Shown here: one piece after another, positions 44,701 to 54,093 of the stretch
Layout of the letters: each line of letters opens with the position of its first letter
Numbering within the stretch: position 1 is the first letter of the stretch
Source: Ruminococcus flavefaciens
GTDB taxonomy: Bacteria; Bacillota; Clostridia; Oscillospirales; Ruminococcaceae
Direction: 5' to 3'
NCBI GenBank assembly: GCA_023662725.1
Contig: JAMPIL010000009.1
Coordinates: 1-61,770, forward strand
DNA length: 61,770 bases
Position numbers and translations under genes: made by a program
Notes under the pieces: generated by a model
Database searches by the model: none
Seen by the model: only the letters and a program-made list of their open reading frames with translations
What the model was told of the DNA's origin: nothing

Positions 44701-46713
44701 AAATAATGAGAGCATAGGTGCGATCTGATTGTTTTCGTTTGTGTTATTTAAGGATACTTCGCTTTTGTCTTCATATTTTGCTTCAATTTCTTCAATCTGA
44801 TAATTCCAGTTTTCAACGAGCTGATTTGCATCAATAACTGCATATGATCCCAGCATATCAGTTTTTGCAGATATTATATTATTTTCCTCGTCATACTCTG
44901 TTTCAACAGGAAGGAGTGAATTCTGATCCTCGAAATATTTAAAAATAACATATCTCTTCAATCCATCGTCATCAAATTCTACATAACTATCGTCAATTTC
45001 AAACTTAACTTCAAACGAATCAATTTTAAGATTATCAGGATAATTAAACTCCGGAATTACTCCAAGCATGGCATCGTTATATATTGCATATGTATAATTT
45101 GACTCATAAACCTCAAGACTGTTCAGAATATTGCCAGAGGCTGACATCTCAACTGATACTTTTGTGGGAGAAAGTGCAGAATTTATGTGATATAAAATTT
45201 CACTTTCTTCGGGTATATTTTCACTAAATATCCTTTCAACATCTTTTATGCCGTCAGTAAATTCAGAATTTGGATCCAGACCAAGCAAAATTTCATCGTA
45301 ATCAGAAATTCCATCACCGTCTGTATCCGGATTTAAAGGGTCAGTATGATAAATTTTTACTTCTTCACCATCATTTAGTCCATCTCCATCCGTATCCTCA
45401 GAATTCGGATCGGTACCTAATGATATTTCTTCTATAGAAGTAAGCAGATCAAGATCCTTGTCAATGTCGCCGTCAGATACGCCTGAAGTAACTGAATCAT
45501 ATACTGTAGGATCGGTATACGTTAAATTAACCTCATCATAATCCGAAATACCGTCATTATCGGTGTCTGCACTGTTAGTATCAAGTCCAAGTATTTCTTC
45601 AAGGAAATCAGGTATTCCGTCATCATCTGTATCCGGTTCGTCCACTGAATAATATCCATTTTTACACTGTAGAATAAAAACTGGACTTTCAATACAGATG
45701 TTGTTTGTGAGTGTTTGAGTGACTTTATAATATCTTGTTTCAAATTCATCAGTTATTTCATACGCAAACTCTGAAGCATCTGTTACCGACCCGATTTCAG
45801 TAAAATTAATCTCATCATCAGATTCTAAAATTCTGAATATACCTTCTTTTTCAGAAGCATACCAAAAGAAATTAATTACGCCTGTCTGTTCTACAGATGC
45901 TGATGCTGAAATTACGGGAGTATCATCATCGCTCGTGACAATATCAGGGATTTCTGAAAAAACTGATTCATCAAATATAATTTCCGAAAATACAATATTG
46001 GAAAGCTCAGCTATATCTGCGTCCCCTGCAGCATTTAATCCCAAAACAACGGAAGAATTTGCTTCAATGTCTGTTTGAGGATAATCTCCTGTTATTTTAA
46101 AATAACCGTCACAATTTTCAATAAGATCAGCACCCCATACGTTATTAACACTGAAATTTTTATTAGTTCCTAATTCCCATGAATAAATCTTTTCATCAGA
46201 ATTATTAGTTATTTCTACGCTTGCGTTGAATCCGTTATCCCATTGTGGATCAACGTTAAAGTTTATCTCATAGCCGTCAGTTTTATCTGCTCTTTTTGAA
46301 GAGTAAATAAAATTTGGAATACTATTGTCACAGTCCTTCAAAGTATAACCGAATTCGACCTGACCTCCAGCTGGAATATCTTTGTTGTGCTTTGCGTTTT
46401 TTATTAGATATTTATTGCCGTCCTGTTTATAGATTTCGGCATTCCAGATACCTTCTATTTCACCTGTGACAGCATATGCCAGCGACCAATTTTGAATTAT
46501 TTCATCAGAATCATTTCTTAACGTAATTTTTACATTACGATAATTCATCCATGAGTCAGATGCATTATAAGTTACAGATAATCCTTCAATTTCAGGAACC
46601 TCTTGAGTAACACATATTTGTCCGTAAAACTCAAACGCCTGGGCTATGCTGACTGTAATAAAATTGAATATAAATATCAACGCTGCAAAAGCTGAAAATA
46701 TTTTTTTCTTCAT
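41773..46713 (-). CDS. Secreted multidomain polymorphic toxin
   Basis: This 1646-residue protein has a signal peptide (1-27) and two CBM2-like beta-sandwich regions (about 35-130 and 150-245; NWSLAYAVTGEIEGIWNAEI). Thrombospondin type 3/calcium-binding D-rich repeats follow (about 370-500; DTDGDGLNDGEEVKIY), then a VWA-like region (about 690-850; VNIILMVDGRKAIS), more D-rich repeats, and a ricin-like beta region (about 1030-1150). A helical region leads to a 110-residue tail ending GKVIYYIDGAKKPKKG and VVVIVVDGKIQSMM, which looks like a small RNase-type toxin of the BECR group. Delivery by secretion and cell-surface binding is inferred. It lies 35 bp after the 2302-aa gene. Confidence 0.75.
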   Translation of the reverse strand: MKKKIFSAFAALIFIFNFITVSIAQAFEFYGQICVTQEVPEIEGLSVTYNASDSWMNYRNVKITLRNDSDEIIQNWSLAYAVTGEIEGIWNAEIYKQDGNKYLIKNAKHNKDIPAGGQVEFGYTLKDCDNSIPNFIYSSKRADKTDGYEINFNVDPQWDNGFNASVEITNNSDEKIYSWELGTNKNFSVNNVWGADLIENCDGYFKITGDYPQTDIEANSSVVLGLNAAGDADIAELSNIVFSEIIFDESVFSEIPDIVTSDDDTPVISASASVEQTGVINFFWYASEKEGIFRILESDDEINFTEIGSVTDASEFAYEITDEFETRYYKVTQTLTNNICIESPVFILQCKNGYYSVDEPDTDDDGIPDFLEEILGLDTNSADTDNDGISDYDEVNLTYTDPTVYDSVTSGVSDGDIDKDLDLLTSIEEISLGTDPNSEDTDGDGLNDGEEVKIYHTDPLNPDTDGDGISDYDEILLGLDPNSEFTDGIKDVERIFSENIPEESEILYHINSALSPTKVSVEMSASGNILNSLEVYESNYTYAIYNDAMLGVIPEFNYPDNLKIDSFEVKFEIDDSYVEFDDDGLKRYVIFKYFEDQNSLLPVETEYDEENNIISAKTDMLGSYAVIDANQLVENWNYQIEEIEAKYEDKSEVSLNNTNENNQIAPMLSLFANSTVRLLSAKSQSDANVINEDVYDGVNIILMVDGRKAISDKDLETINTQAIDTMRIANGNTAELNFYIVIYGLLGDGYAVLNKEQPYIYSDNISDVLLSFPRTIADGELDVTGPLSFVAEIAESSSYPTYAFSIFDENNLFYRHPKGDKLVERCIKSNVRISNVAPITLPEVGFMIDAQKNTNGIHINNYKFCNDAIKFIFGEDYIYVPSADEIRAQKTYMLPNNLEIVELDEPIAPIYKEAYDAVEADVNNIVDYVYLADSDDDGLYDFLEADLSDRRFDQGDIKIVDDKIVLRAASSYFNKYAPYNPLTRYSDDLSVQVLPIKTPIMSADLDDDDISDFNDPNPFYKNNVDLPGHTLYISDAEENEYLTFGEASTYYGFSAYQFVDSQYQRYTFSLTNGYHIFIDDVYNELLLTAIGDSGSAEIKLADNFGNAEQCWDIYQNKDGLYVISPRSIYYAGYSLNNNGKLAKGNTVALSANKVWDIPLEYNGKEITLNNYDKFKGPGSPEDFFFNNIWPMLMYHNSNLEHVDSMGAFIDWAHSVYYKLDSDGLYLLNYLDAYLWDASKVTLGYWIWGMGEEVVDTAKSTAEFLSHPVQSIKDLTNLVKSLFNEEDREALMTAFEYEIERIYSTYTEGEAYAKAKQFGHHTLQILETIADLKSLSKIDYNKVINTIKEFPELISNLAISVKDAGAAATLLKQISNLGTKAKGSVCKILNDMAASAKHASTVVRNGLNNLQNIVDQLSDNIKLSNAMERVAFAGDGFGEYAYKGFYFLVDAGDDVDDAADILIKNQRVADVVDNVPDNTRREIADALIDNPDSERIAGELVDKFDESGKIGVDEWTKEQNLWSINLLKDEMLKSPSASLWGVLEDGTNQGVKHFADYWEKYPERIPSLAERLGVDVSKFENSVEGFENFTQQAERVIKNGQSRNLQGKVIYYIDGAKKPKKGVVVIVVDGKIQSMMPSDPKSFQKMS

Positions 46714-46748
46714 TTTCTTATCATCTCCAATTATTCATTACTGCTCTG

Positions 46749-49700
46749 TTATTTCCACTTATACTTAAATCTTCCTATTATGCATTCTCCTGATTCTAAT
46801 GTAAATCCAGAAGTAATCACAGAGTTCTTATCTGAATCAACTTCTACGCCCAACGCAGGCAAAATAATATCAGAATTTCCACTCTTATCAATGTAAATCC
46901 GAGTTCCGTCGGGCAGAATCAATATTTTGTTTTCTGCTGTATCTTCAGAATATTTACCATCAGACTTTGCTCGCTCAAATACATCGTTTATACTGATTTG
47001 ATATATTGGTTTATCAGAAGTGTTTATTAACTTAAATTCCCAGATATAAGTTTTTTCGTCAATAGTTACAGTATTAATATTTTCAAGCTTTAATGCGTTT
47101 CCGCTGTCTACAACCAGTTCCGTTTCGGGCGAAAAGGTTCCTGTAATTTCAGCGCCGAAAGGTTCTAATATTCCTATAAAATCGGCTGTAGGTTTATAAC
47201 TGCCCACACGGTCTCCGCGAAGAGTCCATGAAACAGTTTTTGTTTCTCCGCCATTAATGCTTCCCATATCCTGAATAGCATTATTATTCATCAGCGTAAG
47301 TCCCGAAGGTACCTTCAAAGTTGCTAAAGAGTTTTCTATACTGAATTCAGGATCAGCATTATTTGTTATTGAAAGGCTTACTTCATAAAATTCTTTTAAC
47401 CAGGAAAAATCAGTACTTACCTTGAAAAAAGCTATAACAGGAGGCGTTTTAGGAAGTTTTTTTCCGCTTACTGTTACCAAAGAAGAACCGTATCCTCCAG
47501 TATATCCATGTGAAGATCCATATCCTCCTGTATTGCCTTGATTATTTCCAAAAGATGGTGTGAAAGAATCTGACGAATATCCCAAATTTTTAATTACAAT
47601 TTCTGTATTGCCGTCATATACATGTACTGATCCGTCATCCATCTGTTTTATGTCATCAAATTTTTCTATACTGGTCGTACCTTGCGTAAAATCGTCATAC
47701 TTTTGAGATACAACACGAACTCCGCCTGAAAAAGGAATGATCGTACCGCTTCCCGTTGCAGCAAATGTAATTGTTTTTGTTTCACCTGATTCTACCTTTA
47801 CGTCAACATCGTAGCTGAAAACATTTTGATTTTCCGGCTTGGTAATATCAATTCCAAGCTCCTTTATTTCATCAATTTCAAGCTCTCGTACTTTCATTTT
47901 TCCTGTAATAATTTCATCTTGTTTTAATTCAATCAAACCTTCATAGTTATCAGTAATTGAAATTGTTTCATGAACAGGCAAATATCCTGATTTATAAAAA
48001 TATAAATCCATATTTTCTTTAGCGGTGATTATGGTAACCCGTCCGCTTGAGTCTGTATTATATATTTCGTTTTCTGATACATACACTGTTGCTTCAGAAA
48101 TGCTATTTTTAGTATCTTTATCCCTGATTTTAAAAACTGTTTCAGTATAGTTTGAGGGGTAAACATGTACGTTTATTGAAGCGGAATTACTGTTGTCCGC
48201 ATCATCATATACAGTTAGAGTAAGTGCGAAGTCCCCCTCAGATGTATAAGCATGGGTACTGTTAGGAGTCGTTGAGGTCTTGGAACTTCCGTCGCCAAAA
48301 TCCCATTCATATCTGGCTATTTTATGGTTATCCCAGGATTTTGAAGCGTCAAATGTAATGGACTTCGAACAGATAGCTGCACGGCTATAACCTACATCTG
48401 CAATCGGATTTATATCATCATCAAATGTTGGTATGGCAGAAACAATACTGCTTGAAATATCATGACCATAAATATCAACAGCTTCTATTTTATAAAAATA
48501 CTCCTGTCCCGGATTAAGGTCGTTATCCTGATAACTTTTGTTAGTTTTGGATATACGGGCAATAACTGAAAAGTTTTCTGACTTACGATTCTTGCGATAA
48601 ATCCTGAAGCCTGCGATTGTCTCGTTTTCTTCTGCGCTCCATTTAAGAACATTTCTATATCCTTCTCCTGTTGCTGTTAGAATTGGAGCTGTTAAAGTCG
48701 AGTTGGAATATTTAAATTCATATATATCATTACAGTAATTGCCACTGGAATCAGTCAATTTAATTGATAAAGCATAGTTTCCGTCAATTAGATCCTTAGT
48801 ATTTATAGCAAAATTTACTACCTTGTGGTTCGAGCCGATCTGTTCTGAGTGTATAACGCCATAATCCGCATCTATATCCGTATTTTTCAATGCCACTTCA
48901 ATATTTCCGAGTTTGAAATTATCATAACACGAAATAGACACGTTTTGATTTACACATATCTTTGGATTATCTGTAAATTGCGGACTAATACTTAAAATCT
49001 GAGGTTTTACTGTATCATCGGGAAGAATCATAGTTACCGGATCAGATAATTCGCTCTCATTTCCCGCAGTATCAACTATACTTACGGCATACTTATACTC
49101 AATTCCAAGCTCTATGGTTGTGTCCGTGTAATCAATGTATCCGTACTTTTCCCTTATTTTTATAAAATCTCCGCCATTTTCAGAACGATATATATTAAAA
49201 TATGCAAATCTTGTACCTTCTTCTGGCTGAGCAAAAATTAATCCTGCACTATTATCGTTAACATTAAGCGTAATTTTTCCGGGTTTTGACGGCGGATTAT
49301 TTAAGATGTACACTACTGAAATTGGGGATTTATCTATGTCACTCTCATTGCCGTAAAAATCCTTAGCTTTGGCTCTGAAATAAACCACCCCGTCCGGTAA
49401 ATCCGTAACATCAAAGTTATACAGGAAATTTTCAGAACGTGCTCCATTTTCTTTTGTCAGTGTAACAACACTATTCCATTTTTTATTATCAAATGAGTAT
49501 TCTATAGTCAATTCGGTTACTGAGAAATTATCTGAGGCTGTAACCGTTAACGGAATATACTTAGAAAAATACTTCTGTGTTGGCAAAATTGAGACTACAT
49601 TAGGTGCTATTGTATCTGCGTTGACCGTTATAGAACACAAAGCGCTTGCTTCTGATGTATTTCCTGCTCTGTCAGTCGCAGTTAAATAATATGTGTATTC

Positions 49701-52700
49701 TCCTAAATAGGCAACAGAATTATCTGTATACGACGATTCGTTATTTCTGCTGTTTATCTTAATGCTGCGGCTTTTTTCCTCGCCGTTTTCTAACCAGTTT
49801 ACTGTAACAGTATAATAGCTGATACCAATATTATCATTCGAACTCCATGATAAATATACGGATTTTTCGCTTGATGAGATTTCATTTATCATCGGTTTTT
49901 CAGGAGCTTTATTGTCAAAAGTCACAGTACTGCTTGCTGATGAAATATTATCATTGTCATCAAATGCTTTGACAAAATATGTATAATCTCCTTCAATCAG
50001 ACCTGTATCTTTAAAGCTTGTATCGTTTACAGTCGAGAGATATTGATTATCCCTATAAATATAGTATCCTTTTACTTTAATATCGTCTTTAGATGCATTC
50101 CAGACAATAGTAACGCTGTCTTTTGTTTTATCGCTGATACGAATACCTGATGGAACGGTTGGTGCAGTAGAATCTTCAGGAGTTTCTACAACAATTGTTT
50201 TGCTTTTATCGGAAAAGTTATTGGATTTGTCATACGCCTTAACGTAATATTGATATTTTGTTCCCGGTTCAAGAGTTGTATCAACAAATTTTGTTATTGT
50301 TGATTTGCCAATACATTTGCCATCACGATAAATTTCATACCCTGAAACAGCATTATTATCAGTAGATGCATCCCATGTAATTTCAACTGTTTTCATAGTA
50401 ACCTTATCAAATTGCAGTGACATTGGAACTGTTGGAGATAAATTGTCATAATTAACGCTTCCGCTGAAATTTGAAGCATTACCAGCTTCATCAATTGCTC
50501 TGATTTTTAACTTGTGATCTCCTGAAATAATATTTGATATCGTATAACCTGTATCTGCAGTAATCCCCAATAAAGAATTATCAAGGTATATTTCATATTT
50601 TACCGAACCGGTTTCATCATTTACAGACGTCCATTTTAAGGTTACAGAACTTGAAGTATACGATTCTATTCGTAAATTTTGAGGAGTTTTAGGAGAAGTT
50701 GTATCCTTATCAGTATTAAATGTCTGATGCTTACTTTCGCCTGACTTATTGCCCATACAATCAATTGCTATAACATAATATGTGTATTTTGTATTTGGCT
50801 TTAGGTTATAATCTGTAAACGAAGTAATAGCAGTAGACGCAATTAATTCATTATTCCGGTAAATATTATAAGCACAAATATCGTTGTTTTTATTCGGAGA
50901 TTCCCAGATAAGTTCAATAAAATTTGTACCAATATTTTTGTAAGTTAAATTTTCCGGTGCATCAGGAGTACTGGGTTCACCAATTGTTATCGTACTATTT
51001 ACATTTTGATTTTCATATACTACATTATCGTTGTACTGATGTATATTTAAAATGTATGAATATGTACTATCAAAAGAAATTGTTTGCTTATCATCTCCAC
51101 AAAGTACAAATGTATTTCCTTCTTTTGCTTGAAAATGATCGCTTCCCGCACTATATTTCTGAGTAAAATCACCTTTTAAATAAATTTTACCATCATTCAA
51201 AGTTGTTATTTTAGTTGAATTATATTTAAAGTTTCCATCCACAATTAATGTTCCGCCATTTAATTCCAGTGTTCCGCTTCCGTCTATTATTAAATCTCCT
51301 GTTATATGGAGTTCATTGCCATTTAAGTCAAGCAAACCTCCGGTCAAATTAAGATTTCCTACTATTTCAGTATCCTCTGTTAAAGTATTTCCTTCATAAA
51401 AATATGCATTTCCATTCCATGATCCGTTTAAAATCGCAGAGTTTGAAAATGTTATTGTTGTTCCTGATATTTCTTTATAATTTGTAGCCTTTCCAACAAC
51501 TTTTGTTTCATTCTTAAAATATACACCCTCACTTGATATATTTGTAATTTCAAGGCTTCCAAAATATGAATATGTACTATCAAAAGAAATTGTTTGCTTA
51601 TCATCTCCACAAAGTACAAATGTATTTCCTTCTTTTGCTTGAAAATGATCGCTTCCCGCACTATATTTCTGAGTAAAATCACCTTTTAAATAAATTTTAC
51701 CATCATTCAAAGTTGTTATTTTAGTTGAATTATATTTAAAGTTTCCATCCACAATTAATGTTCCGCCATTTAATTCCAGTGTTCCGCTTCCGTTAATCGT
51801 TACATCTCCGGTTATATGCATTTCATTGCCATTTAAGTCAAGCAAGCCTCCAATCAAATTAAGATTTCCTACTATTTCAGTATCCTCTGTTAAAGTGCAC
51901 CCATTCGTAAATATTGTGTCTCCATTCCATGGACTTGAAATAGTCATTCCTTCTTTAAATGCAAACGTTATTGTTGTTCCTGAAAGAATAGTTTGTTTAT
52001 TCTTTGCATTTCCTATAACTTTAGTATTAGTTTTAAAATATACACCCTCGCTTGATGTATTTGTAATTTCAAGGCTTCCAAAATATGAATATGTACTATC
52101 AAAAGAAATTGTTTGCTTATCATCTCCACAAAGTACAAATGTATTTCCTTCTTTTGCTTGAAAATGATCGCTTCCTGAGTTCCAATCATTTGTAAAGTTT
52201 CCTTTTAAATATACTTTACCATCATTTAAAATTGTTGTTTCATACGAAGAATAAGTCATATTTCCGTCTACAATCAGTGTTCCTCCACTTAAATCCAATG
52301 TTCCGCTTCCGCTTATTGTTATATCTCCTGTTATATGCATTTCATTGCCATTTAAGTCAAGCAAACCTCCGGTCAAGTTAAGATTTCCTTCTATTTCTGT
52401 ATCTTTTGTTAAAGTACATCCATTAGTAAAAAAAGCGTCTCCATTCCATGGACTGGCAAGAGCCATCCCATCATTAAATTCAAATGTTATTGTTGTTCCT
52501 GAAAGAATAGTTTGTTTATTTTTGGCGTTTCCAATAACTTTTGTATTAGTTTTAAAATATACACCCTCGCTTGATGTGTTCGCTATTTCGAGACTGCCGA
52601 AATATGAACTGGTACTATAAAAATAAACAGTCTGTTCTTTATCACCGCAAAAAATAAAAGTATTTCCATCATTAGCTTTAAAATGATCGCTTCCTGAGTT

Positions 52701-53657
52701 CCAATCATTTGTAAAGTTTCCTTTTAAATATACTTTACCATCATTTAAGGTCGTTGTGTTGTATGAAGCATAAGTAAAGTTTCCATCTACAATTAATGTT
52801 CCGTTCCCTAATTCAAAAATCCCATTTCCACTTATTGTCAAGTCTCCAGCTACATGAAGCTTATTGCCATCTAAATCGAGCAATCCTCCAGTCAGGTTAA
52901 GATTTCCTAGGATTTCAGTATCTTCTGTTAAAGTGCATCCATTAGTAAAAATTGCATCTCCATTCCATGGACTGACAAGCGCCATATCATCATTAAATGC
53001 AAATGTTATTGTTGTTCCTGATAATATCGTTTGTTTATTCCTTGCATTTCCAATAACTTTTGTATTAGTTTTAAAATATACACCCTCACTTGATGTGTTC
53101 GTTATTTCAAGACTTCCAAAATATGAACCGGTACTGTAAAAATAAACTGTCTGCTTATTGTCTCCGCAAAGAATAAAAGTATTTCCATCATCAGCTTTAA
53201 AATGATCGCTTCCTGAATTCCAATCATTTGTAAAGTTTCCTTTTAAATATACTTTACCGTCATTCAAAATTGTTGTGTTATATGAAGCATAAGTAAAATT
53301 TCCATCTACAATTAATGTCCCACCGTTTAATTCCAGCGTTCCGCTTCCGTTAATTGTTACGTCTCCGGTTACATGAAGTGTAAACCCGTTTAGATTGAGA
53401 TTATTAGCACTGATATTCAGGGATTCAATATCATAAATATTTTCTTTTAATTCCGTGTCAGCTGTAATATTCAGAATTCTGTTTTCACTTTCGTTAAAAT
53501 AATTTTCTGTTAAGCCTTGTGCTGCGGAAGCAATTATTCCCACAGAAATAAAGATATTGAAAATAAATATGCTGGCAATTAACAACGATATTATTTTCTT
53601 AACCTTAAAAACTATCTTTTTCTTATTCGCTGAAGTTAACGCACCATTATTATCCAT
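46749..53657 (-). CDS. Giant secreted repeat, FN3 and PKD protein
   Basis: This 2302-residue protein has a long signal peptide (about 1-48, ending IASAAQG). Four and a half tandem repeats of about 180 residues follow (about 60-870; NLNLTGGLLDLNGNELHITG-type text), which look like parallel beta-helix turns. Next come about eight fibronectin type III domains (about 880-1700) and a PKD domain (YEWDFGDGSSKTST). A carboxypeptidase-regulatory-like domain (SGRVTIITAKENMDLYFYKS) and a beta-rich tail end it. There is no sorting signal or dockerin. It is the first gene of the toxin operon and could provide surface attachment. Confidence 0.8.
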   Translation of the reverse strand: MDNNGALTSANKKKIVFKVKKIISLLIASIFIFNIFISVGIIASAAQGLTENYFNESENRILNITADTELKENIYDIESLNISANNLNLNGFTLHVTGDVTINGSGTLELNGGTLIVDGNFTYASYNTTILNDGKVYLKGNFTNDWNSGSDHFKADDGNTFILCGDNKQTVYFYSTGSYFGSLEITNTSSEGVYFKTNTKVIGNARNKQTILSGTTITFAFNDDMALVSPWNGDAIFTNGCTLTEDTEILGNLNLTGGLLDLDGNKLHVAGDLTISGNGIFELGNGTLIVDGNFTYASYNTTTLNDGKVYLKGNFTNDWNSGSDHFKANDGNTFIFCGDKEQTVYFYSTSSYFGSLEIANTSSEGVYFKTNTKVIGNAKNKQTILSGTTITFEFNDGMALASPWNGDAFFTNGCTLTKDTEIEGNLNLTGGLLDLNGNEMHITGDITISGSGTLDLSGGTLIVDGNMTYSSYETTILNDGKVYLKGNFTNDWNSGSDHFQAKEGNTFVLCGDDKQTISFDSTYSYFGSLEITNTSSEGVYFKTNTKVIGNAKNKQTILSGTTITFAFKEGMTISSPWNGDTIFTNGCTLTEDTEIVGNLNLIGGLLDLNGNEMHITGDVTINGSGTLELNGGTLIVDGNFKYNSTKITTLNDGKIYLKGDFTQKYSAGSDHFQAKEGNTFVLCGDDKQTISFDSTYSYFGSLEITNISSEGVYFKNETKVVGKATNYKEISGTTITFSNSAILNGSWNGNAYFYEGNTLTEDTEIVGNLNLTGGLLDLNGNELHITGDLIIDGSGTLELNGGTLIVDGNFKYNSTKITTLNDGKIYLKGDFTQKYSAGSDHFQAKEGNTFVLCGDDKQTISFDSTYSYILNIHQYNDNVVYENQNVNSTITIGEPSTPDAPENLTYKNIGTNFIELIWESPNKNNDICAYNIYRNNELIASTAITSFTDYNLKPNTKYTYYVIAIDCMGNKSGESKHQTFNTDKDTTSPKTPQNLRIESYTSSSVTLKWTSVNDETGSVKYEIYLDNSLLGITADTGYTISNIISGDHKLKIRAIDEAGNASNFSGSVNYDNLSPTVPMSLQFDKVTMKTVEITWDASTDNNAVSGYEIYRDGKCIGKSTITKFVDTTLEPGTKYQYYVKAYDKSNNFSDKSKTIVVETPEDSTAPTVPSGIRISDKTKDSVTIVWNASKDDIKVKGYYIYRDNQYLSTVNDTSFKDTGLIEGDYTYFVKAFDDNDNISSASSTVTFDNKAPEKPMINEISSSEKSVYLSWSSNDNIGISYYTVTVNWLENGEEKSRSIKINSRNNESSYTDNSVAYLGEYTYYLTATDRAGNTSEASALCSITVNADTIAPNVVSILPTQKYFSKYIPLTVTASDNFSVTELTIEYSFDNKKWNSVVTLTKENGARSENFLYNFDVTDLPDGVVYFRAKAKDFYGNESDIDKSPISVVYILNNPPSKPGKITLNVNDNSAGLIFAQPEEGTRFAYFNIYRSENGGDFIKIREKYGYIDYTDTTIELGIEYKYAVSIVDTAGNESELSDPVTMILPDDTVKPQILSISPQFTDNPKICVNQNVSISCYDNFKLGNIEVALKNTDIDADYGVIHSEQIGSNHKVVNFAINTKDLIDGNYALSIKLTDSSGNYCNDIYEFKYSNSTLTAPILTATGEGYRNVLKWSAEENETIAGFRIYRKNRKSENFSVIARISKTNKSYQDNDLNPGQEYFYKIEAVDIYGHDISSSIVSAIPTFDDDINPIADVGYSRAAICSKSITFDASKSWDNHKIARYEWDFGDGSSKTSTTPNSTHAYTSEGDFALTLTVYDDADNSNSASINVHVYPSNYTETVFKIRDKDTKNSISEATVYVSENEIYNTDSSGRVTIITAKENMDLYFYKSGYLPVHETISITDNYEGLIELKQDEIITGKMKVRELEIDEIKELGIDITKPENQNVFSYDVDVKVESGETKTITFAATGSGTIIPFSGGVRVVSQKYDDFTQGTTSIEKFDDIKQMDDGSVHVYDGNTEIVIKNLGYSSDSFTPSFGNNQGNTGGYGSSHGYTGGYGSSLVTVSGKKLPKTPPVIAFFKVSTDFSWLKEFYEVSLSITNNADPEFSIENSLATLKVPSGLTLMNNNAIQDMGSINGGETKTVSWTLRGDRVGSYKPTADFIGILEPFGAEITGTFSPETELVVDSGNALKLENINTVTIDEKTYIWEFKLINTSDKPIYQISINDVFERAKSDGKYSEDTAENKILILPDGTRIYIDKSGNSDIILPALGVEVDSDKNSVITSGFTLESGECIIGRFKYKWK
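51055..53400 (-). repeat. Tandem DNA repeats inside the giant gene
   Basis: Units of about 510-550 bp encode the N-terminal repeats. The segment 51061-51283 is identical by eye to 51571-51793, and parts of it recur from 52090 and, more diverged, towards 53400. The sharpest identity is between the two copies nearest the FN3 region, pointing to recent duplication or gene conversion. Confidence 0.8.
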
Positions 53658-53748
53658 TTATACACCCTCCGTTATTTTTATAAAATTGTAAGATACAACT
53701 TACATTATTGTATTTTTGGCACTTTTTTTCAATCCACATCGGACAAAC

Positions 53749-53778
53749 GCACCAAAAATCGGCACGAAATGACTATTT
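53749..53778 (+). promoter_or_regulatory. Second copy of the regulator-operon motif
   Basis: GCACCAAAAATCGGCACGAA begins at 53749 and continues to ACTATTT at 53778, matching 37319-37348 except at a few positions. It lies 92 bp upstream of the 2302-aa gene (opposite strand) and 67 bp upstream of the 79-aa gene (same strand). Confidence 0.65.
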
Positions 53779-53844
53779 GTGTAAAATATTATTTCATATC
53801 AGTTTACTTAAAGCCTATTTTATTGCTTTAAAAAGGGTGATTTT

Positions 53845-54084
53845 ATGGTGCGAAAGGTTTATGTTGAGGTTACGGCTAAATTTGATACGGAAGGAAATAT
53901 CACTCCGCTTTCTGTAACTTGGGAGGACGGAACAATTTACGAGATCGACAAGGTAGTTGACAAAAGAAGAGCCGCAAGCTTAAAAGCAGGCGGCATCGGT
54001 ATGCGGTATACTTGCAGGATACTTAATCAGGAGTCCTACTTGTTTTATGAAGAACCCAGATGGTTCGTGGAGGCGAAGCGGTAA
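53845..54084 (+). CDS. 79-aa conserved mobile-element protein
   Basis: A small basic protein (MVRKVYVEVTAKFDTEGNIT; KRRAASLKAGGIGMRYTCRI) of a type found next to relaxase or DNA-repair genes in Firmicutes elements; function is unknown. It looks like an all-beta fold. AAAGGGTG precedes its start. It is convergent with the relaxase gene (10-bp gap) and divergent from the giant gene, with the shared motif upstream. Confidence 0.65.
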   Translation: MVRKVYVEVTAKFDTEGNITPLSVTWEDGTIYEIDKVVDKRRAASLKAGGIGMRYTCRILNQESYLFYEEPRWFVEAKR

Positions 54085-54093
54085 TGTGTACGA

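Noticed and set aside
51826-53139. Repeated plus-strand frames with near-identical proteins (MPFKSSKPP...)
   Set aside because: These are antisense shadows of the tandem repeats in the 2302-aa gene, created by the repeat structure itself.
51055-53400. CRISPR array suspected from regular repeats
   Set aside because: Units are about 510-550 bp, all coding and without spacer structure; they are protein repeats.
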